Positions 1 through 8,949 of a stretch of DNA of 64,000 nt are shown in pieces. Below the pieces are notes generated by a model. It searched no databases, was not told the DNA's origin, and saw only the letters and a list, made by a program, of their open reading frames with translations. The stretch is from Spinactinospora alkalitolerans (lineage in GTDB: Bacteria > Actinomycetota > Actinomycetes > Streptosporangiales > Streptosporangiaceae), in NCBI RefSeq assembly GCF_013408795.1, contig NZ_JACCCC010000001.1, forward strand, positions 1,302,001 to 1,366,000. Direction: 5' to 3'. Within the stretch, counting starts at the first letter, position 1. Each line of letters opens with the position of its first letter. Position numbers and translations under genes: made by a program.

Positions 1-1
1 G

Positions 2-901
2 CTCGGCCTGGAATCGACGCTGGCGGCCCTGCGGGCCGGCCGGCTGCTCGCGCTGGCCAACAAGGAGTCCCTGATCGTCGGCGGTCCCCTGGTCCGCCAG
101 GTCGCCCGGCCGGGGCAGATCGTGCCGGTGGACTCCGAGCACTTCGCGCTCGCCCAGTGCTTCCCCCGGGTGCCCGAGGAGCGGCTGACCAGCCTCGCCC
201 AGGGCCAGGTGCAGGCGCGACCGGAGGAGGTGCGCCGACTGGTCATCACCGCAAGCGGCGGCCCGTTCCGCGGCCGCTCCCGCGCCGAGCTCGCCGGGGT
301 CACCCCCGCCGACGCGCTCAACCACCCGACGTGGAGCATGGGCCCGGTCATCACGGTGAACTCGGCCACGCTGGTCAACAAGGGCCTTGAGGTCATCGAG
401 GCGCACCTGCTGTTCGACGTCCCGTTCGACCGCATCGAGGTCGTGGTGCATCCGCAGTCGGTGATCCACTCCATGGTGGAGTTCGTGGACGGCTCGACGC
501 TGGCCCAGGCCAGCCCGCCCAGCATGCGGATCCCGATCGCCTACGGCATGGGGTGGCCGCATCGGGCCACCGCCGTGGCGCCCGCAGTGGACTGGACGAA
601 GGCCCACACCTGGACGTTCGAACCGCTGGACAACGAGGCGTTCCCCGCTGTGGAGCTGGCCTGCCGGGTCGGCGCCGCCGGCGGCACCGCGCCCGCCGTC
701 TACAACGCGGCCAACGAGGAGGCCGTGGCCGCCTTCCTGGACTCCCGGCTGGCATTCCCCGCGATCGTGGACACCGTGTCCCAGGTAGTCTCAGAACATC
801 CGGATGCGGACACGGGGTCCGTCCTCACGCCGGCCGAGGTCCACGCGGCCGACGAATGGGCCCGGATCCGCGCCAGGGAGCTGATCGCCCGGCAGGTTTA
901 A
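2..901 (+). CDS. dxr: 1-deoxy-D-xylulose 5-phosphate reductoisomerase, 5' truncated
   Basis: The second enzyme of the methylerythritol phosphate (MEP) isoprenoid pathway, which converts DXP to MEP with NADPH and a divalent metal. The open frame runs from the window edge, so the N-terminal NADPH-binding domain is missing; about 299 codons, roughly the last three quarters, remain. Visible family motifs are NKESLIVGG near the left edge, PVDSEH, the flexible-loop/substrate region [18 protein letters not shown], and [12 protein letters not shown]. The C-terminal helical domain includes [13 protein letters not shown]. The stop codon is 12 bases before the next gene, so dxr and the rip1-like protease are almost certainly co-transcribed, as is usual in actinobacteria. 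Confidence 0.97.
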   Translation, partial: LGLESTLAALRAGRLLALANKESLIVGGPLVRQVARPGQIVPVDSEHFALAQCFPRVPEERLTSLAQGQVQARPEEVRRLVITASGGPFRGRSRAELAGVTPADALNHPTWSMGPVITVNSATLVNKGLEVIEAHLLFDVPFDRIEVVVHPQSVIHSMVEFVDGSTLAQASPPSMRIPIAYGMGWPHRATAVAPAVDWTKAHTWTFEPLDNEAFPAVELACRVGAAGGTAPAVYNAANEEAVAAFLDSRLAFPAIVDTVSQVVSEHPDADTGSVLTPAEVHAADEWARIRARELIARQV

Positions 902-913
902 GGGGACGTCTAG

Positions 914-2272
914 ATGGTCGCGTTACTGACCGCACTCGGGATCCTTCTCATGGTCCTGGGCCTGCTCTTCTCCATCGCCTGGCATGAGCTGGGGCACCTG
1001 AGCACCGCCAAGATGTTCGGCATCCGGTGCACCCAGTACATGGTCGGCTTCGGCAAGACCCTGTGGTCGACGAAGAAGGGCGACACCGAGTACGGCGTCA
1101 AGCTGGTGCCGCTCGGCGGGTACGTGCGGATGGTCGGCATGATCCCGCCGGCCAAGAAGCGCGACGACACCTCGGGCAAGCCGATGTCGCGCTGGCGCGC
1201 CATGATCGAGGACGCGCGCGAGGCGAACAACGTCGAACTCGAACCCGGCGACGAGGACCGGCAGTTCTACCAGCGCGCGCCGTGGAAGCGGCTGATCGTG
1301 ATGTTCGCCGGCCCGTTCATGAACCTCGTCCTGGCGGTCGTGCTGTTCGTCATCCTGCTGATGGGGCTCGGCCTCTACCAGCCCACGACGACGGTCGGGG
1401 CGGTGCACGAGTGCGTGGTGCCCGCGGCGACGATCGACGACACCTGCCCCGAGGACGCCGAGCCGTCCCCCGCGGCGCAGGCCGGGCTGCTGCCCGGCGA
1501 CAGGATCGTATCGATCAACGGCGAGGAGACCCCCGACTGGCGCTCGCTGCAGGACGCCATCCGGGCCGACATCGGCCCGGGCACGATCGGCGTCGTGCGC
1601 GACGGCGAGTCGATGACGCTGCGCACCGAGTTCATCGAGAACCAGGTGGTCAAGCTGGACGCCGACGGCGACCCCGTCGTCAAGACCGACGCCGACGGCG
1701 AACCGGTGCTCGACTCCCAGGGCCGGCAGATCCCCGAGACCGTGCCGGCGGGCTTCGCCGGGTTCGTGCCGATGGACGCGCGCCAGCCGCTGAGCGCGGG
1801 CGAGACCGCCGTGTTCATGGGCGACACCGTGCTCGCCGTCGGCGAGGCGATCGTGACCCTGCCGACGAAGATCGACGACGTCTTCGGCGCGGCGTTCCTC
1901 GGTGCCGAGCGGACGCCGGACTCGCCGGTCGGCATCGTGGGGGCCTCGCGCATCGGCGGCGAGATCATGACCATGGAGGCTCCGCTGGTGGACCGGCTCG
2001 CCATGGTGGTCAACCTGGTCGCCGGGATCAACCTGTTCCTGTTCGCCTTCAACATGCTGCCGATCCTGCCCCTGGACGGCGGGCACATCGTGGGCGCCGT
2101 CTGGGAGTCGATCCGGCGCAGGCTGGCCAGGCTGTTCAAGCGCCCCGACCCGGGTCCCTTCGACGTCGCGCAGCTGATGCCGGTGGCCTACGTGGTCGTC
2201 GCGTGCTTCCTGTGCTTCAGCCTGATGCTGCTGGTCGCCGACATCGTCAACCCGGTGCGCCTGATGCAGTGA
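914..2272 (+). CDS. rip1: Site-2 (M50) intramembrane metalloprotease, Rip1/RseP type
   Basis: A membrane-embedded zinc protease that performs regulated intramembrane proteolysis, typically on anti-sigma factors. The HELGH zinc motif lies at residues 24-28 inside the first membrane helix. A PDZ domain follows at about residues 185-240 (AAQAGLLPGDRIVSINGEE). The third zinc ligand is in the LDG motif of NMLPILPLDGGH near residue 385, and hydrophobic segments occur at both ends. The length of 452 aa is in the family range. The ATG start has AAGGGGA about 9 bases upstream. It sits between dxr and ispG, a long-known conserved neighbourhood. The substrate cannot be told from this sequence. Confidence 0.95.
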   Translation: MVALLTALGILLMVLGLLFSIAWHELGHLSTAKMFGIRCTQYMVGFGKTLWSTKKGDTEYGVKLVPLGGYVRMVGMIPPAKKRDDTSGKPMSRWRAMIEDAREANNVELEPGDEDRQFYQRAPWKRLIVMFAGPFMNLVLAVVLFVILLMGLGLYQPTTTVGAVHECVVPAATIDDTCPEDAEPSPAAQAGLLPGDRIVSINGEETPDWRSLQDAIRADIGPGTIGVVRDGESMTLRTEFIENQVVKLDADGDPVVKTDADGEPVLDSQGRQIPETVPAGFAGFVPMDARQPLSAGETAVFMGDTVLAVGEAIVTLPTKIDDVFGAAFLGAERTPDSPVGIVGASRIGGEIMTMEAPLVDRLAMVVNLVAGINLFLFAFNMLPILPLDGGHIVGAVWESIRRRLARLFKRPDPGPFDVAQLMPVAYVVVACFLCFSLMLLVADIVNPVRLMQ

Positions 2273-2391
2273 CCCTGCCGGGTCCCCGCCCGCCGTAGCA
2301 GGCGCGGCGGCGGACCGGCGGAAAAGGCCCCATCGTGTCTGAACAGCCGGTGAATCCGGCGAACACGGCACGCGGGCCCGACCGGTGCGGG

Positions 2392-2397
2392 TAGCCT
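2392..2397 (+). promoter_or_regulatory. Possible -10 element upstream of ispG
   Basis: The 261-base gap between rip1 and ispG contains TAGCCT, a good match to the actinobacterial TAnnnT -10 pattern. It lies about 137 bases before the ispG start and suggests an internal promoter. I saw no convincing -35 element, and no small gene in the gap. Confidence 0.3.
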
Positions 2398-2533
2398 TAA
2401 GCCCGCAAGGAATCGCGAGGCCCGCGTCACGCGTTCCCCGTTGTGGTGCCGCGTGTCCCATCGCGGCCGCCTGGTACACATGACTCCGAATGACGCCGCC
2501 GGCCGACCCCGGCGGCCGGCGAGGTGAAACCGC

Positions 2534-3691
2534 GTGTCCGTCGATCTTGGAATGCCGATTGCCCGTCCGCGCCCGCTGGCGCAGCGGCGTAGATCCCGGC
2601 AGATCATGGTCGGCAACGTCCCTGTGGGCGGGGACGCTCCGGTGTCGGTGCAGTCGATGACCACGACGCTGACGGCCGACGTCAACTCCACGCTGCAGCA
2701 GATCGCCGAGCTGACCGCGTCGGGCTGCCAGATCGTGCGGGTGGCGGTGCCCAGCGCCGACGACGCCGAGGCGCTGCCGATCATCGCCAGGAAGTCGCAG
2801 ATCCCGGTGATCGCCGACATCCACTTCCAGCCCAAGTACGTCTTCGCCGCGATCGACGCCGGATGCGCGGCGGTGCGGGTCAACCCGGGCAACATCAAGA
2901 AGTTCGACGACAAGGTCGGCGAGATCGCCCGGGCCGCCGGTGACGCCGGCGTGCCGATCCGCATCGGCGTCAACGCCGGCTCCCTGGACAAGCGGCTGCT
3001 GGAGAAGCACGGCAGGGCCACGCCCGAGGCGCTGGTGGAGTCGGCGCTGTGGGAGTGCTCGCTGTTCGAGGAGCACGGGTTCCGCGACATCAAGATCTCG
3101 GTCAAGCACAACGACCCGGTGGTGATGATCAACGCCTACCGGCTGCTGGCCGAGCAGTGCGACTACCCGCTGCACCTGGGGGTGACCGAGGCCGGTCCGG
3201 CCTTCCAGGGCACCGTCAAGTCCGCGGTGGCCTTCGGTGCGCTGCTGGCCGAGGGTATCGGCGACACCATCCGGGTGTCGCTGTCGGCGCCGCCGGCCGA
3301 GGAGATCAAGGTCGGCAACCAGATCCTGGAGTCGCTGGGGCTGCGCGAGCGGGGGCTGGAGATCGTGTCGTGCCCCAGTTGCGGGCGGGCCCAGGTCGAT
3401 GTCTACACGCTGGCCGAGGAGGTCACCGCGGGCCTGCAGGGCATGGACGTGCCGCTGCGGGTGGCGGTGATGGGATGCGTGGTCAACGGGCCGGGTGAGG
3501 CCCGCGAGGCCGATCTGGGGGTGGCCTCGGGCAACGGCAAGGGTCAGATCTTCGTCAAGGGCGAGGTGATCAAGACCGTGCCCGAGTCCAAGATCGTGGA
3601 GACCCTGATCGAAGAGGCCATGCGCATCGCCGAGGACATGCAGGACGCGGGCACCGAATCCGGCGAGCCCACCGTCTCCGTGGCCGGCTAG
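2534..3691 (+). CDS. ispG: 4-hydroxy-3-methylbut-2-enyl diphosphate synthase
   Basis: The penultimate MEP-pathway enzyme, a [4Fe-4S] reductase that converts MEcPP to HMBPP. The protein is 385 aa, the usual short bacterial form. The three cluster cysteines are visible at about residues 280 and 283 (SCPSCGR) and 315 ([10 protein letters not shown]), with the conserved glutamate just after the last. The TIM-barrel core includes VRVNPGNIK and GVNAGSLDK. The GTG start is preceded by GGCGAGGTGAAA, a weak to moderate ribosome site. It follows dxr and rip1 in the typical order but is separated from rip1 by a 261-base gap, so it may also have its own promoter. Confidence 0.97.
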   Translation: MSVDLGMPIARPRPLAQRRRSRQIMVGNVPVGGDAPVSVQSMTTTLTADVNSTLQQIAELTASGCQIVRVAVPSADDAEALPIIARKSQIPVIADIHFQPKYVFAAIDAGCAAVRVNPGNIKKFDDKVGEIARAAGDAGVPIRIGVNAGSLDKRLLEKHGRATPEALVESALWECSLFEEHGFRDIKISVKHNDPVVMINAYRLLAEQCDYPLHLGVTEAGPAFQGTVKSAVAFGALLAEGIGDTIRVSLSAPPAEEIKVGNQILESLGLRERGLEIVSCPSCGRAQVDVYTLAEEVTAGLQGMDVPLRVAVMGCVVNGPGEAREADLGVASGNGKGQIFVKGEVIKTVPESKIVETLIEEAMRIAEDMQDAGTESGEPTVSVAG

Positions 3692-3713
3692 CGGCCCACG
3701 GGCACACACGACG

Positions 3714-3747
3714 AGGAGGGGGGAGCGCCGCGGCGCTCCCCCCTCCT
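3714..3747. terminator. Perfect-palindrome bidirectional terminator (ispG / vapC)
   Basis: A perfect 17+17 base palindrome with no spacer: left arm AGGAGGGGGGAGCGCCG, right arm its exact reverse complement. It lies between the convergent ends of ispG and vapC and overlaps the vapC stop codon. There is no T-tract, which is common for actinobacterial hairpin terminators. Confidence 0.8.
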
Positions 3748-4162
3748 ACGTTTCGGGCGTGAAGGGATCGATGACCTTCGCACCGCTGTGCGCGACGTCC
3801 TTGGTATTGCGGGTGACGAGCGTCCAGCCGTGGACCTTGGCGGTGGCCGCCATGAGACCGTCGACCGTCGAGATCGGATCGGGCACGTTCAACCGGCCCC
3901 ATTCCTGGGCCACGTCAGCGGTGATCGGCACGATGCGATCGGCATAGGCCGTCTCGATGCCGTCGAGCCATCTTTCCAGCGCCTCCGCCTGCGCCGGATC
4001 GCGGCGCCGCTTCTGCTCCACACCGAGCCGGAGCTCCCCCAGAACGAGCACGCTGACCCGGATCTCATTGTTCGGAACCGTCTGAATCCAGTCGGCGACG
4101 TGCGGATCCGGCCGCTTCTTGCGGAGTTCCGACACGACGTTGGTGTCGAGGAGGTAGCTCAT
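3746..4162 (-). CDS. vapC: PIN-domain ribonuclease toxin
   Basis: A 138-aa PIN-domain endoribonuclease, the toxin of a type II toxin-antitoxin pair. The first metal-binding aspartate is in LLDTNV at residue 7, an acidic residue is in VLGELRLG, the third is in STVDGLMAATA, and the family C-terminal LVTRNTKD precedes GAKVIDPF. It starts 2 bases after the antitoxin stop, so the pair is translationally coupled. Codon use and composition are less GC-rich than in the flanking housekeeping genes, which suggests acquisition by transfer. The target RNA is unknown. Confidence 0.92.
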   Translation of the reverse strand: MSYLLDTNVVSELRKKRPDPHVADWIQTVPNNEIRVSVLVLGELRLGVEQKRRRDPAQAEALERWLDGIETAYADRIVPITADVAQEWGRLNVPDPISTVDGLMAATAKVHGWTLVTRNTKDVAHSGAKVIDPFTPET

Positions 4163-4164
4163 CC

Positions 4165-4413
4165 TCAGGGTCCCGGTTCGATCGTGCGCGGAAGGTCTGG
4201 AGAGCGCGGGATTTCCAGGTCATCGACCTTCGGGCCGGAGAGCAGGTAGTCCTTGAAGGTCATGGAGGGCTCGGTGAGATGTCGGTATTCGGTGATGTCG
4301 ATGACGACGACTTCTTCATCACCGTGGCGGGTGACGATTTGGGGACCGTCGTTCTTGGCTGAGCGTACGAGTTCGCTGAACCGCTGTTTGGCCTCTTGGA
4401 TCTGCCAGTGCAT
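4165..4413 (-). CDS. vapB: Phd/YefM-family antitoxin
   Basis: An 82-aa antitoxin that would neutralise the PIN toxin encoded just downstream and repress the pair. The N-terminal half has the Phd/YefM pattern (MHWQIQEAKQRFSELV followed by VTRHGDEEVVVIDITEY), which forms the DNA-binding dimer. The proline-rich, acidic C-terminus (DLEIPRSPDLPRTIEPGP) is the likely toxin-wrapping tail. The base composition is visibly lower in GC (near 57 percent by eye) than the surroundings. Calling it vapB follows from its VapC partner; the fold is Phd-like rather than AbrB-like. Confidence 0.9.
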   Translation of the reverse strand: MHWQIQEAKQRFSELVRSAKNDGPQIVTRHGDEEVVVIDITEYRHLTEPSMTFKDYLLSGPKVDDLEIPRSPDLPRTIEPGP

Positions 4414-4434
4414 GGAAACAGTCCTGTCTGTCTG

Positions 4435-4446
4435 GTCTGACTAGAC
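4435..4446 (-). promoter_or_regulatory. Candidate vapBC operator
   Basis: A short inverted repeat, GTCT-GACT-AGAC, lies 22-33 bases upstream of the antitoxin ATG, beside a CTGT-CTGT-CTGG run. The position fits the autoregulation expected of a toxin-antitoxin operon, but the arms are only 4 bases long. Confidence 0.3.
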
Positions 4447-4864
4447 TACAACATCGGCGCTCCTCCCGGTCGGTGGCGAGTGGTGTTCGGCACGTTGAGT
4501 TCGATGCGTCGGTCCTGCGTGGGGAGCGAAATCGATCACCGACTGTTTCCGTTGTCTTCAACTCATTTTTGCGCTGTTTCAGTTGCGTTGGGCGAGAGGT
4601 CTTGTCCATATCCTTCCTTCAGGAGGGGAAGGTCGGCGGAGCGCGTTGGAGTGGAGGCTCCTCGGCGTGGCCGGGTTCGGGGTTTCGTGCGCCGTATCGT
4701 GATAGACGCACATTTTTGCTGCTGATGCGCAAGAAAACGGTCTTATGTCCGATGTCGGCGGTCGCTAGCGTTTGCTCCGGTGCGTTCCGGGTCACACGGC
4801 GCAGGGGGAGTGCCGGCCTTGCGGACGTGCCTTCGTCATGCCTTTTTTCACGTGAGGAGCAGGA
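4447..4864. other. Intergenic leader of the lysine operon, no gene seen
   Basis: About 420 bases between the divergent vapBC and permease genes, less GC-rich than average. I saw no coding signal. An imperfect hairpin (CCTTCCTTC then GGAGGGGAAGG) occurs near 4613-4637. I looked for a lysine riboswitch core here and did not recognise one. Confidence 0.5.
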
Positions 4865-6364
4865 GTGGAGCAGCACGGGACATCCGAGGCGCCCCCCGGA
4901 CCCGCAGGTCAGGGCGCCCGGCCCGCGACCGCCGCGCCGCGGCTGGCCGAGCGGCTCACCCGCCGCAAGCCGGTCGGCGCGCTGGTCGAGGAGAGCGGCG
5001 AGGGCGAGGGCGGGCGGCTGCGCCGTTCGCTCGGGCTGGGGCAGCTCACCGCGATCAGCATCGGCGCGACGCTGGGGACCGGCATCTTCGTCGTCCTCGG
5101 CGAGGCGGTCCCGATGGCCGGGCCCGCCGTGGTGCTGGCGTTCGTCCTCGCCGGCCTGACGGCCCTGTTCTCCGCGCTCGCCTACGCCGAGCTCGCCGGC
5201 ATGATCCCGGCCTCCGGATCCTCCTACTCCTACACCTACGCCACGCTGGGCGAGATCGTCGCGTGGGCGTGCGGCTGGTGCCTGATGCTGGAGTACGGGG
5301 TCTCGGTGGCCGCCGTCGCGGTGGGCTGGGGGCAGTACCTCAACGAACTGCTGTCGCTGACGATCGGGCTGACCATCCCGGCGGCGCTGAGCCAGCCGCC
5401 CGGGGACGGCGGGGTCGTCAACCTGCCGGCCGCGGCGGTCGTCCTGCTGGCCATGGTCGCGCTGCTCGGCGGGGCCAAGGAGAGCGCGTGGATCAACAGC
5501 GTCATGGTGGTCATCAAGGTCGGCACGCTGGTGCTGTTCTGCGCCGTCGCCTTCACCGCGATCGACGCGGGCAACTACAGCCCGTTCATGCCGCTGGGCA
5601 TCGCCGGCGTGAGCGCGGCCGGCGCCTCGCTGTTCTTCTCCTACATCGGCTTCGACGCCGCCTCGACCGCCGGCGAAGAGGCCCGCAACCCGCAGCGCGA
5701 CCTGCCCAGGGCGATCATCCTGTCACTGGTCGTGGTGACGGCCCTGTACTGCCTGGTCGCGCTGGCGGCCGTGGGCGCGGTGCCGTGGCAGGACTTCGCC
5801 GGGACCGACGCCACGCTCAGCTACGTGCTGGAGACGGTCACCGGCGGCTGGGTGTGGTCGGTGGTGCTGTCGATCGGCGCGGTCATCGCGATCTCCAGCG
5901 TCGTGCTCGTCGTCCTCTACGGCCAGACCCGCATCCTGTTCACCATGTCGCGCGACGGCCTGGTGCCCAGGATCTTCTCGCGGATCGACCCGCGCAGCCG
6001 CACGCCCCGCGCCAACACCCTGATCGTCTCGGCGTTCATCGCGCTGCTCGCCGCGCTGATCCCGCTCGGCCACCTGGCCGACGCCACCAGCATCGGGGCG
6101 CTGTTCGCGTTCGGTCTGGTCAACGTCGCGGTGCTGGTGCTGCGGCGGACCCGGCCGGAGCTGCCCCGCACGTTCCGGGTGCCGTTCTCCCCGGTCCTGC
6201 CGATCCTCGGCGTGCTGTCCTGCGGCTACCTCATGGTGAGCCTGAGCCTGGTGACCTGGCTGACCTTCGCCGCGTGGATGCTGGCGGGGCTGGCCCTCTA
6301 CCTCGGCTACGGGATGCGCCGCTCGCGGCTGGAGCCGGGAACGGCCCGGGAAACGCGCCCATGA
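4865..6364 (+). CDS. APC-family amino acid permease, probable lysine uptake
   Basis: A 499-aa polytopic membrane protein of the amino acid-polyamine-organocation superfamily, resembling the cationic amino acid transporter branch. After a hydrophilic N-terminus of about 60 residues come around 12 hydrophobic segments. The first helix has the APC signature SIGATLGTGIFVVLGE, and later motifs include FSALAYAELAGMIPASGSSYSYTYATLGE and FSYIGFDAASTAGEEARNPQRDLP. The GTG start has GGAGCAGGA upstream. Its stop overlaps the ATG of the DavA homologue (ATGA), so the substrate is most economically lysine or a related cationic amino acid; that is inference from context. Confidence 0.9.
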   Translation: MEQHGTSEAPPGPAGQGARPATAAPRLAERLTRRKPVGALVEESGEGEGGRLRRSLGLGQLTAISIGATLGTGIFVVLGEAVPMAGPAVVLAFVLAGLTALFSALAYAELAGMIPASGSSYSYTYATLGEIVAWACGWCLMLEYGVSVAAVAVGWGQYLNELLSLTIGLTIPAALSQPPGDGGVVNLPAAAVVLLAMVALLGGAKESAWINSVMVVIKVGTLVLFCAVAFTAIDAGNYSPFMPLGIAGVSAAGASLFFSYIGFDAASTAGEEARNPQRDLPRAIILSLVVVTALYCLVALAAVGAVPWQDFAGTDATLSYVLETVTGGWVWSVVLSIGAVIAISSVVLVVLYGQTRILFTMSRDGLVPRIFSRIDPRSRTPRANTLIVSAFIALLAALIPLGHLADATSIGALFAFGLVNVAVLVLRRTRPELPRTFRVPFSPVLPILGVLSCGYLMVSLSLVTWLTFAAWMLAGLALYLGYGMRRSRLEPGTARETRP

Positions 6365-7188
6365 GCGAGGCCCGGACCACGGGCGGCGTCCTGCGCGTCG
6401 CCCTGCACCAGGGGTCGGCGCACTCCGCCGACGTGCCGGAGAACCTGCGGCTGCTGGCCGATGCCGCCCGGCGCGCCGCGCGGCAGGGGGCACGACTGCT
6501 CGTCTGCCCGGAGATGTCGCTGACCGGATACAACATCGGCGATGGCGTCGCCCGCTCGGCCGAGCCGGCCGACGGGCCGATGCGCCGCGCTGTCTCGGCC
6601 ATCGCCGCCGAGGCGGGGATCGCCGTGCTCTACGGCTTCCCCGAGCGCGACGGTCCCCGCGTGCACAACGCCGTCCAACTGGTCGACGCGCGCGGCCGGG
6701 CGGCGGCCCGCTACCGCAAGACCCACCTGTTCGGCGACATCGACCGCAGGGCGTTCGCGGCCGGGGACACCGCCGTGGTGCAGGCGACCGTGGACGGCGT
6801 CCGGGTCGGGCTGCTGATCTGCTACGACGTCGAGTTCCCCGAGACCGTGCGGGCGCACGCGCTGGCAGGCACCGAACTGCTGCTGGTCCCGACGGCGCTG
6901 ATGCGGCCCTACGAGGCCGTCGCCCGCACCCTCGTCCCCGCGCGCGCGATCGAGAGCCAGATCCACGTCGCCTACGTCAACCGGCGGGACCGCGAAGGCG
7001 AGCTCGACTACTGCGGGCTCAGTTGCCTGATCGGCCCCGACGGCACCGAACTCGCCCGGGCCGGGGGCGACGACGAACTGGTCGTCGCCGACGTCGACGC
7101 CGAACGGCTGTCGGCGGCCCGCAGGGAGATCGGCTACCTCGCCGACCGCCGCCCCGAGCTGTACGGGTCGCTCGCCGACCCGCGCTGA
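6361..7188 (+). CDS. davA: 5-aminovaleramide amidohydrolase (nitrilase superfamily)
   Basis: A 275-aa carbon-nitrogen hydrolase predicted to convert 5-aminovaleramide to 5-aminovalerate and ammonia. The catalytic triad is visible: Glu51 in LLVCPEMSLTGYN, Lys120 in YRKTHLFGDIDR, and Cys154 in LLICYDVEFPE. From memory it resembles Pseudomonas DavA along its length, including the ARAIESQ and DYCGLSCLIGPDG regions. It is translationally coupled to the permease and 49 bases before davB, so substrate and pathway are supported by context. Other amides are possible in principle, but the davB partner makes the lysine route the best reading. Confidence 0.88.
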   Translation: MSEARTTGGVLRVALHQGSAHSADVPENLRLLADAARRAARQGARLLVCPEMSLTGYNIGDGVARSAEPADGPMRRAVSAIAAEAGIAVLYGFPERDGPRVHNAVQLVDARGRAAARYRKTHLFGDIDRRAFAAGDTAVVQATVDGVRVGLLICYDVEFPETVRAHALAGTELLLVPTALMRPYEAVARTLVPARAIESQIHVAYVNRRDREGELDYCGLSCLIGPDGTELARAGGDDELVVADVDAERLSAARREIGYLADRRPELYGSLADPR

Positions 7189-7237
7189 TCCCCCGTTCGA
7201 TTCCGCCCCCCACCCCCACCAGAGGAGGACCACGCCC

Positions 7238-8935
7238 ATGACGTCCGCCGTCCCCGTCGCCGTCCCGCCGACCGTCCGGGCGGAGCGGCCGCTGACGATG
7301 TGCGGGCCGGACTTCCCGTTCGGCTACGACGACTACCTGGCCCACCCCGCCGGTCTCGGCTCGGTGCCGCCCGACAGCCACGGCACCGAGGTCGCCGTCA
7401 TCGGCGGCGGGCTCTCCGGGATGGTCACCGCCTACGAGCTGATGAAGCTCGGGCTCAGGCCGGTCGTCTACGAGGCCGACCAGATCGGCGGCCGGCTGCG
7501 CACCGTCGAGCTCGACGGCTGCCCCGACGACGTGGTCGCCGAGATGGGCGCCATGCGCTTCCCGCCGTCGTCCACGGCCCTGTTCCACTACATCGACAAG
7601 GTGGGCCTGCGCACCGAGCCGTTCCCCAACCCGCTGACGCCGGCCGCGCCCAGCACGGTGGTCGACCTCAAGGGCCGCGCGCACTACGCGCGCACCGCGC
7701 AGGACCTGCCGCCGGTCTACGACGAGGTGTCGCGGGCCTGGTGGCGCACCCTTGAGGAGGGCGCCCGCTTCGGCGAGATGCAGCAGGCGATCCGCGACCG
7801 CGACGTCGCGCGGATGAAGGCCGTCTGGAACGAGCTCGTCCCCACCATGGACAACCAGACGTTCTACGGCTTCCTGTGCGACTCCCCGGCCTTCGCCTCC
7901 TTCCGGCACCGGGAGATCTTCGGCCAGGTCGGCTTCGGCACCGGCGGCTGGGACACCGACTTCCCCAACTCCATCCTGGAGATCCTGCGCGTCGTCTACA
8001 CCGGCGCCGACGACGACCACCTGAGCATCGTCGGCGGTAGTCGGCGGCTTCCGCTGCGGCTGTGGGACCGGGTGCCGGACAAGGCGGACCACTGGCCCAC
8101 CGGGACGACCCTGCGCTCCCTGCACGAGGGCGGGCGGCCGCGCCCGGCCGTCACCCGCATGTACCGCACCGCGCCCGGCAACGTCACGGTCGCCGACGCC
8201 TCCGGGGCGATCCGCACCTATCGGGCGGCGGTGTTCACCGCGCAGAGCTGGATGATGCTCAGCAAGGTCAAGTGCGACGAGGCGCTGTTGCCGATCGACC
8301 ACTGGACGGCGATCGAACGCACCCACTACATGGAGTCCTCCAAGCTGTTCGTTCCGGTGGACCGCCCGTTCTGGCGGGACGTCGACCCCGCGACCGGCCG
8401 CGACACCATGAGCATGACGCTGACCGACCGCATGACCCGGGGCACCTACCTGCTGGACGCGGGGCCGGACCGCCCCGCGGCGATCTGCATGTCCTACACC
8501 TGGTGCGACGACTCGCTGAAGTGGCTGCCGCTGTCGCCGCACGAGCGGCTGGAGGTCATGCTCGCCTCACTGGGGGAGATCTACCCCGGCGTGGACATCC
8601 GCGGCCACATCATCGGCGACCCGGTCACCGTCTCCTGGGAGGCGGAGCCCTACTTCATGGGCGCGTTCAAGGCGAACCTGCCCGGCCACTACCGCTACCA
8701 GCGGCGGCTGTTCACCCATTTCAAGCAGGACGACCTCGAAGAGCGCCACCGCGGACTGTTCCTGGCCGGCGACGACATCTCGTGGACGGCCGGCTGGGCC
8801 GAGGGCGCGGTGCAGACCGCGCTCAACGCCGTGTGGGGGGTGATGCACCACCTGGGCGGCCGGACCGACGCCGCCAACCCCGGCCCCGGCGACGTGTTCG
8901 ACGACATCGCCCCGATCGAACTCCCCGACGACTGA
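7238..8935 (+). CDS. davB: L-lysine 2-monooxygenase (FAD amine oxidase family)
   Basis: A 565-aa flavoenzyme predicted to convert L-lysine and O2 to 5-aminovaleramide, CO2 and water. The FAD dinucleotide-binding motif VAVIGGGLSGMVTAYE starts near residue 52 and is followed by GGRLR. It closely matches my memory of Pseudomonas putida DavB: GPDFPF near the N-terminus, FPNPLTP, IFGQVGFGTGGWD, DFPNSILEI, GHIIGDPVTVSWEA and a C-terminal WAEGAVQTALNAVWG. This is stronger than the resemblance to tryptophan 2-monooxygenases of the same family. The ATG is preceded by AGAGGAGG. It is the last gene of a permease-davA-davB operon; no davT or davD is in the window. Confidence 0.9.
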   Translation: MTSAVPVAVPPTVRAERPLTMCGPDFPFGYDDYLAHPAGLGSVPPDSHGTEVAVIGGGLSGMVTAYELMKLGLRPVVYEADQIGGRLRTVELDGCPDDVVAEMGAMRFPPSSTALFHYIDKVGLRTEPFPNPLTPAAPSTVVDLKGRAHYARTAQDLPPVYDEVSRAWWRTLEEGARFGEMQQAIRDRDVARMKAVWNELVPTMDNQTFYGFLCDSPAFASFRHREIFGQVGFGTGGWDTDFPNSILEILRVVYTGADDDHLSIVGGSRRLPLRLWDRVPDKADHWPTGTTLRSLHEGGRPRPAVTRMYRTAPGNVTVADASGAIRTYRAAVFTAQSWMMLSKVKCDEALLPIDHWTAIERTHYMESSKLFVPVDRPFWRDVDPATGRDTMSMTLTDRMTRGTYLLDAGPDRPAAICMSYTWCDDSLKWLPLSPHERLEVMLASLGEIYPGVDIRGHIIGDPVTVSWEAEPYFMGAFKANLPGHYRYQRRLFTHFKQDDLEERHRGLFLAGDDISWTAGWAEGAVQTALNAVWGVMHHLGGRTDAANPGPGDVFDDIAPIELPDD

Positions 8936-8949
8936 AGGCCGACGGCCCT

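Noticed and set aside
923-3709. A 928-codon minus-strand open frame
   Set aside because: It is antisense to rip1 and ispG, has His/Arg/Gly-rich composition and no domain.
4447-4864. A lysine riboswitch in the leader of the lysine operon
   Set aside because: I could not find the conserved L-box core or its long paired P1-P3 arrangement; only a small hairpin is present.
7238-8935. Tryptophan 2-monooxygenase (indole-3-acetamide route to auxin), since davB belongs to the same family and an amidase is adjacent
   Set aside because: Motifs match lysine 2-monooxygenase throughout and the partner is a nitrilase-superfamily DavA, not an amidase-signature IaaH.
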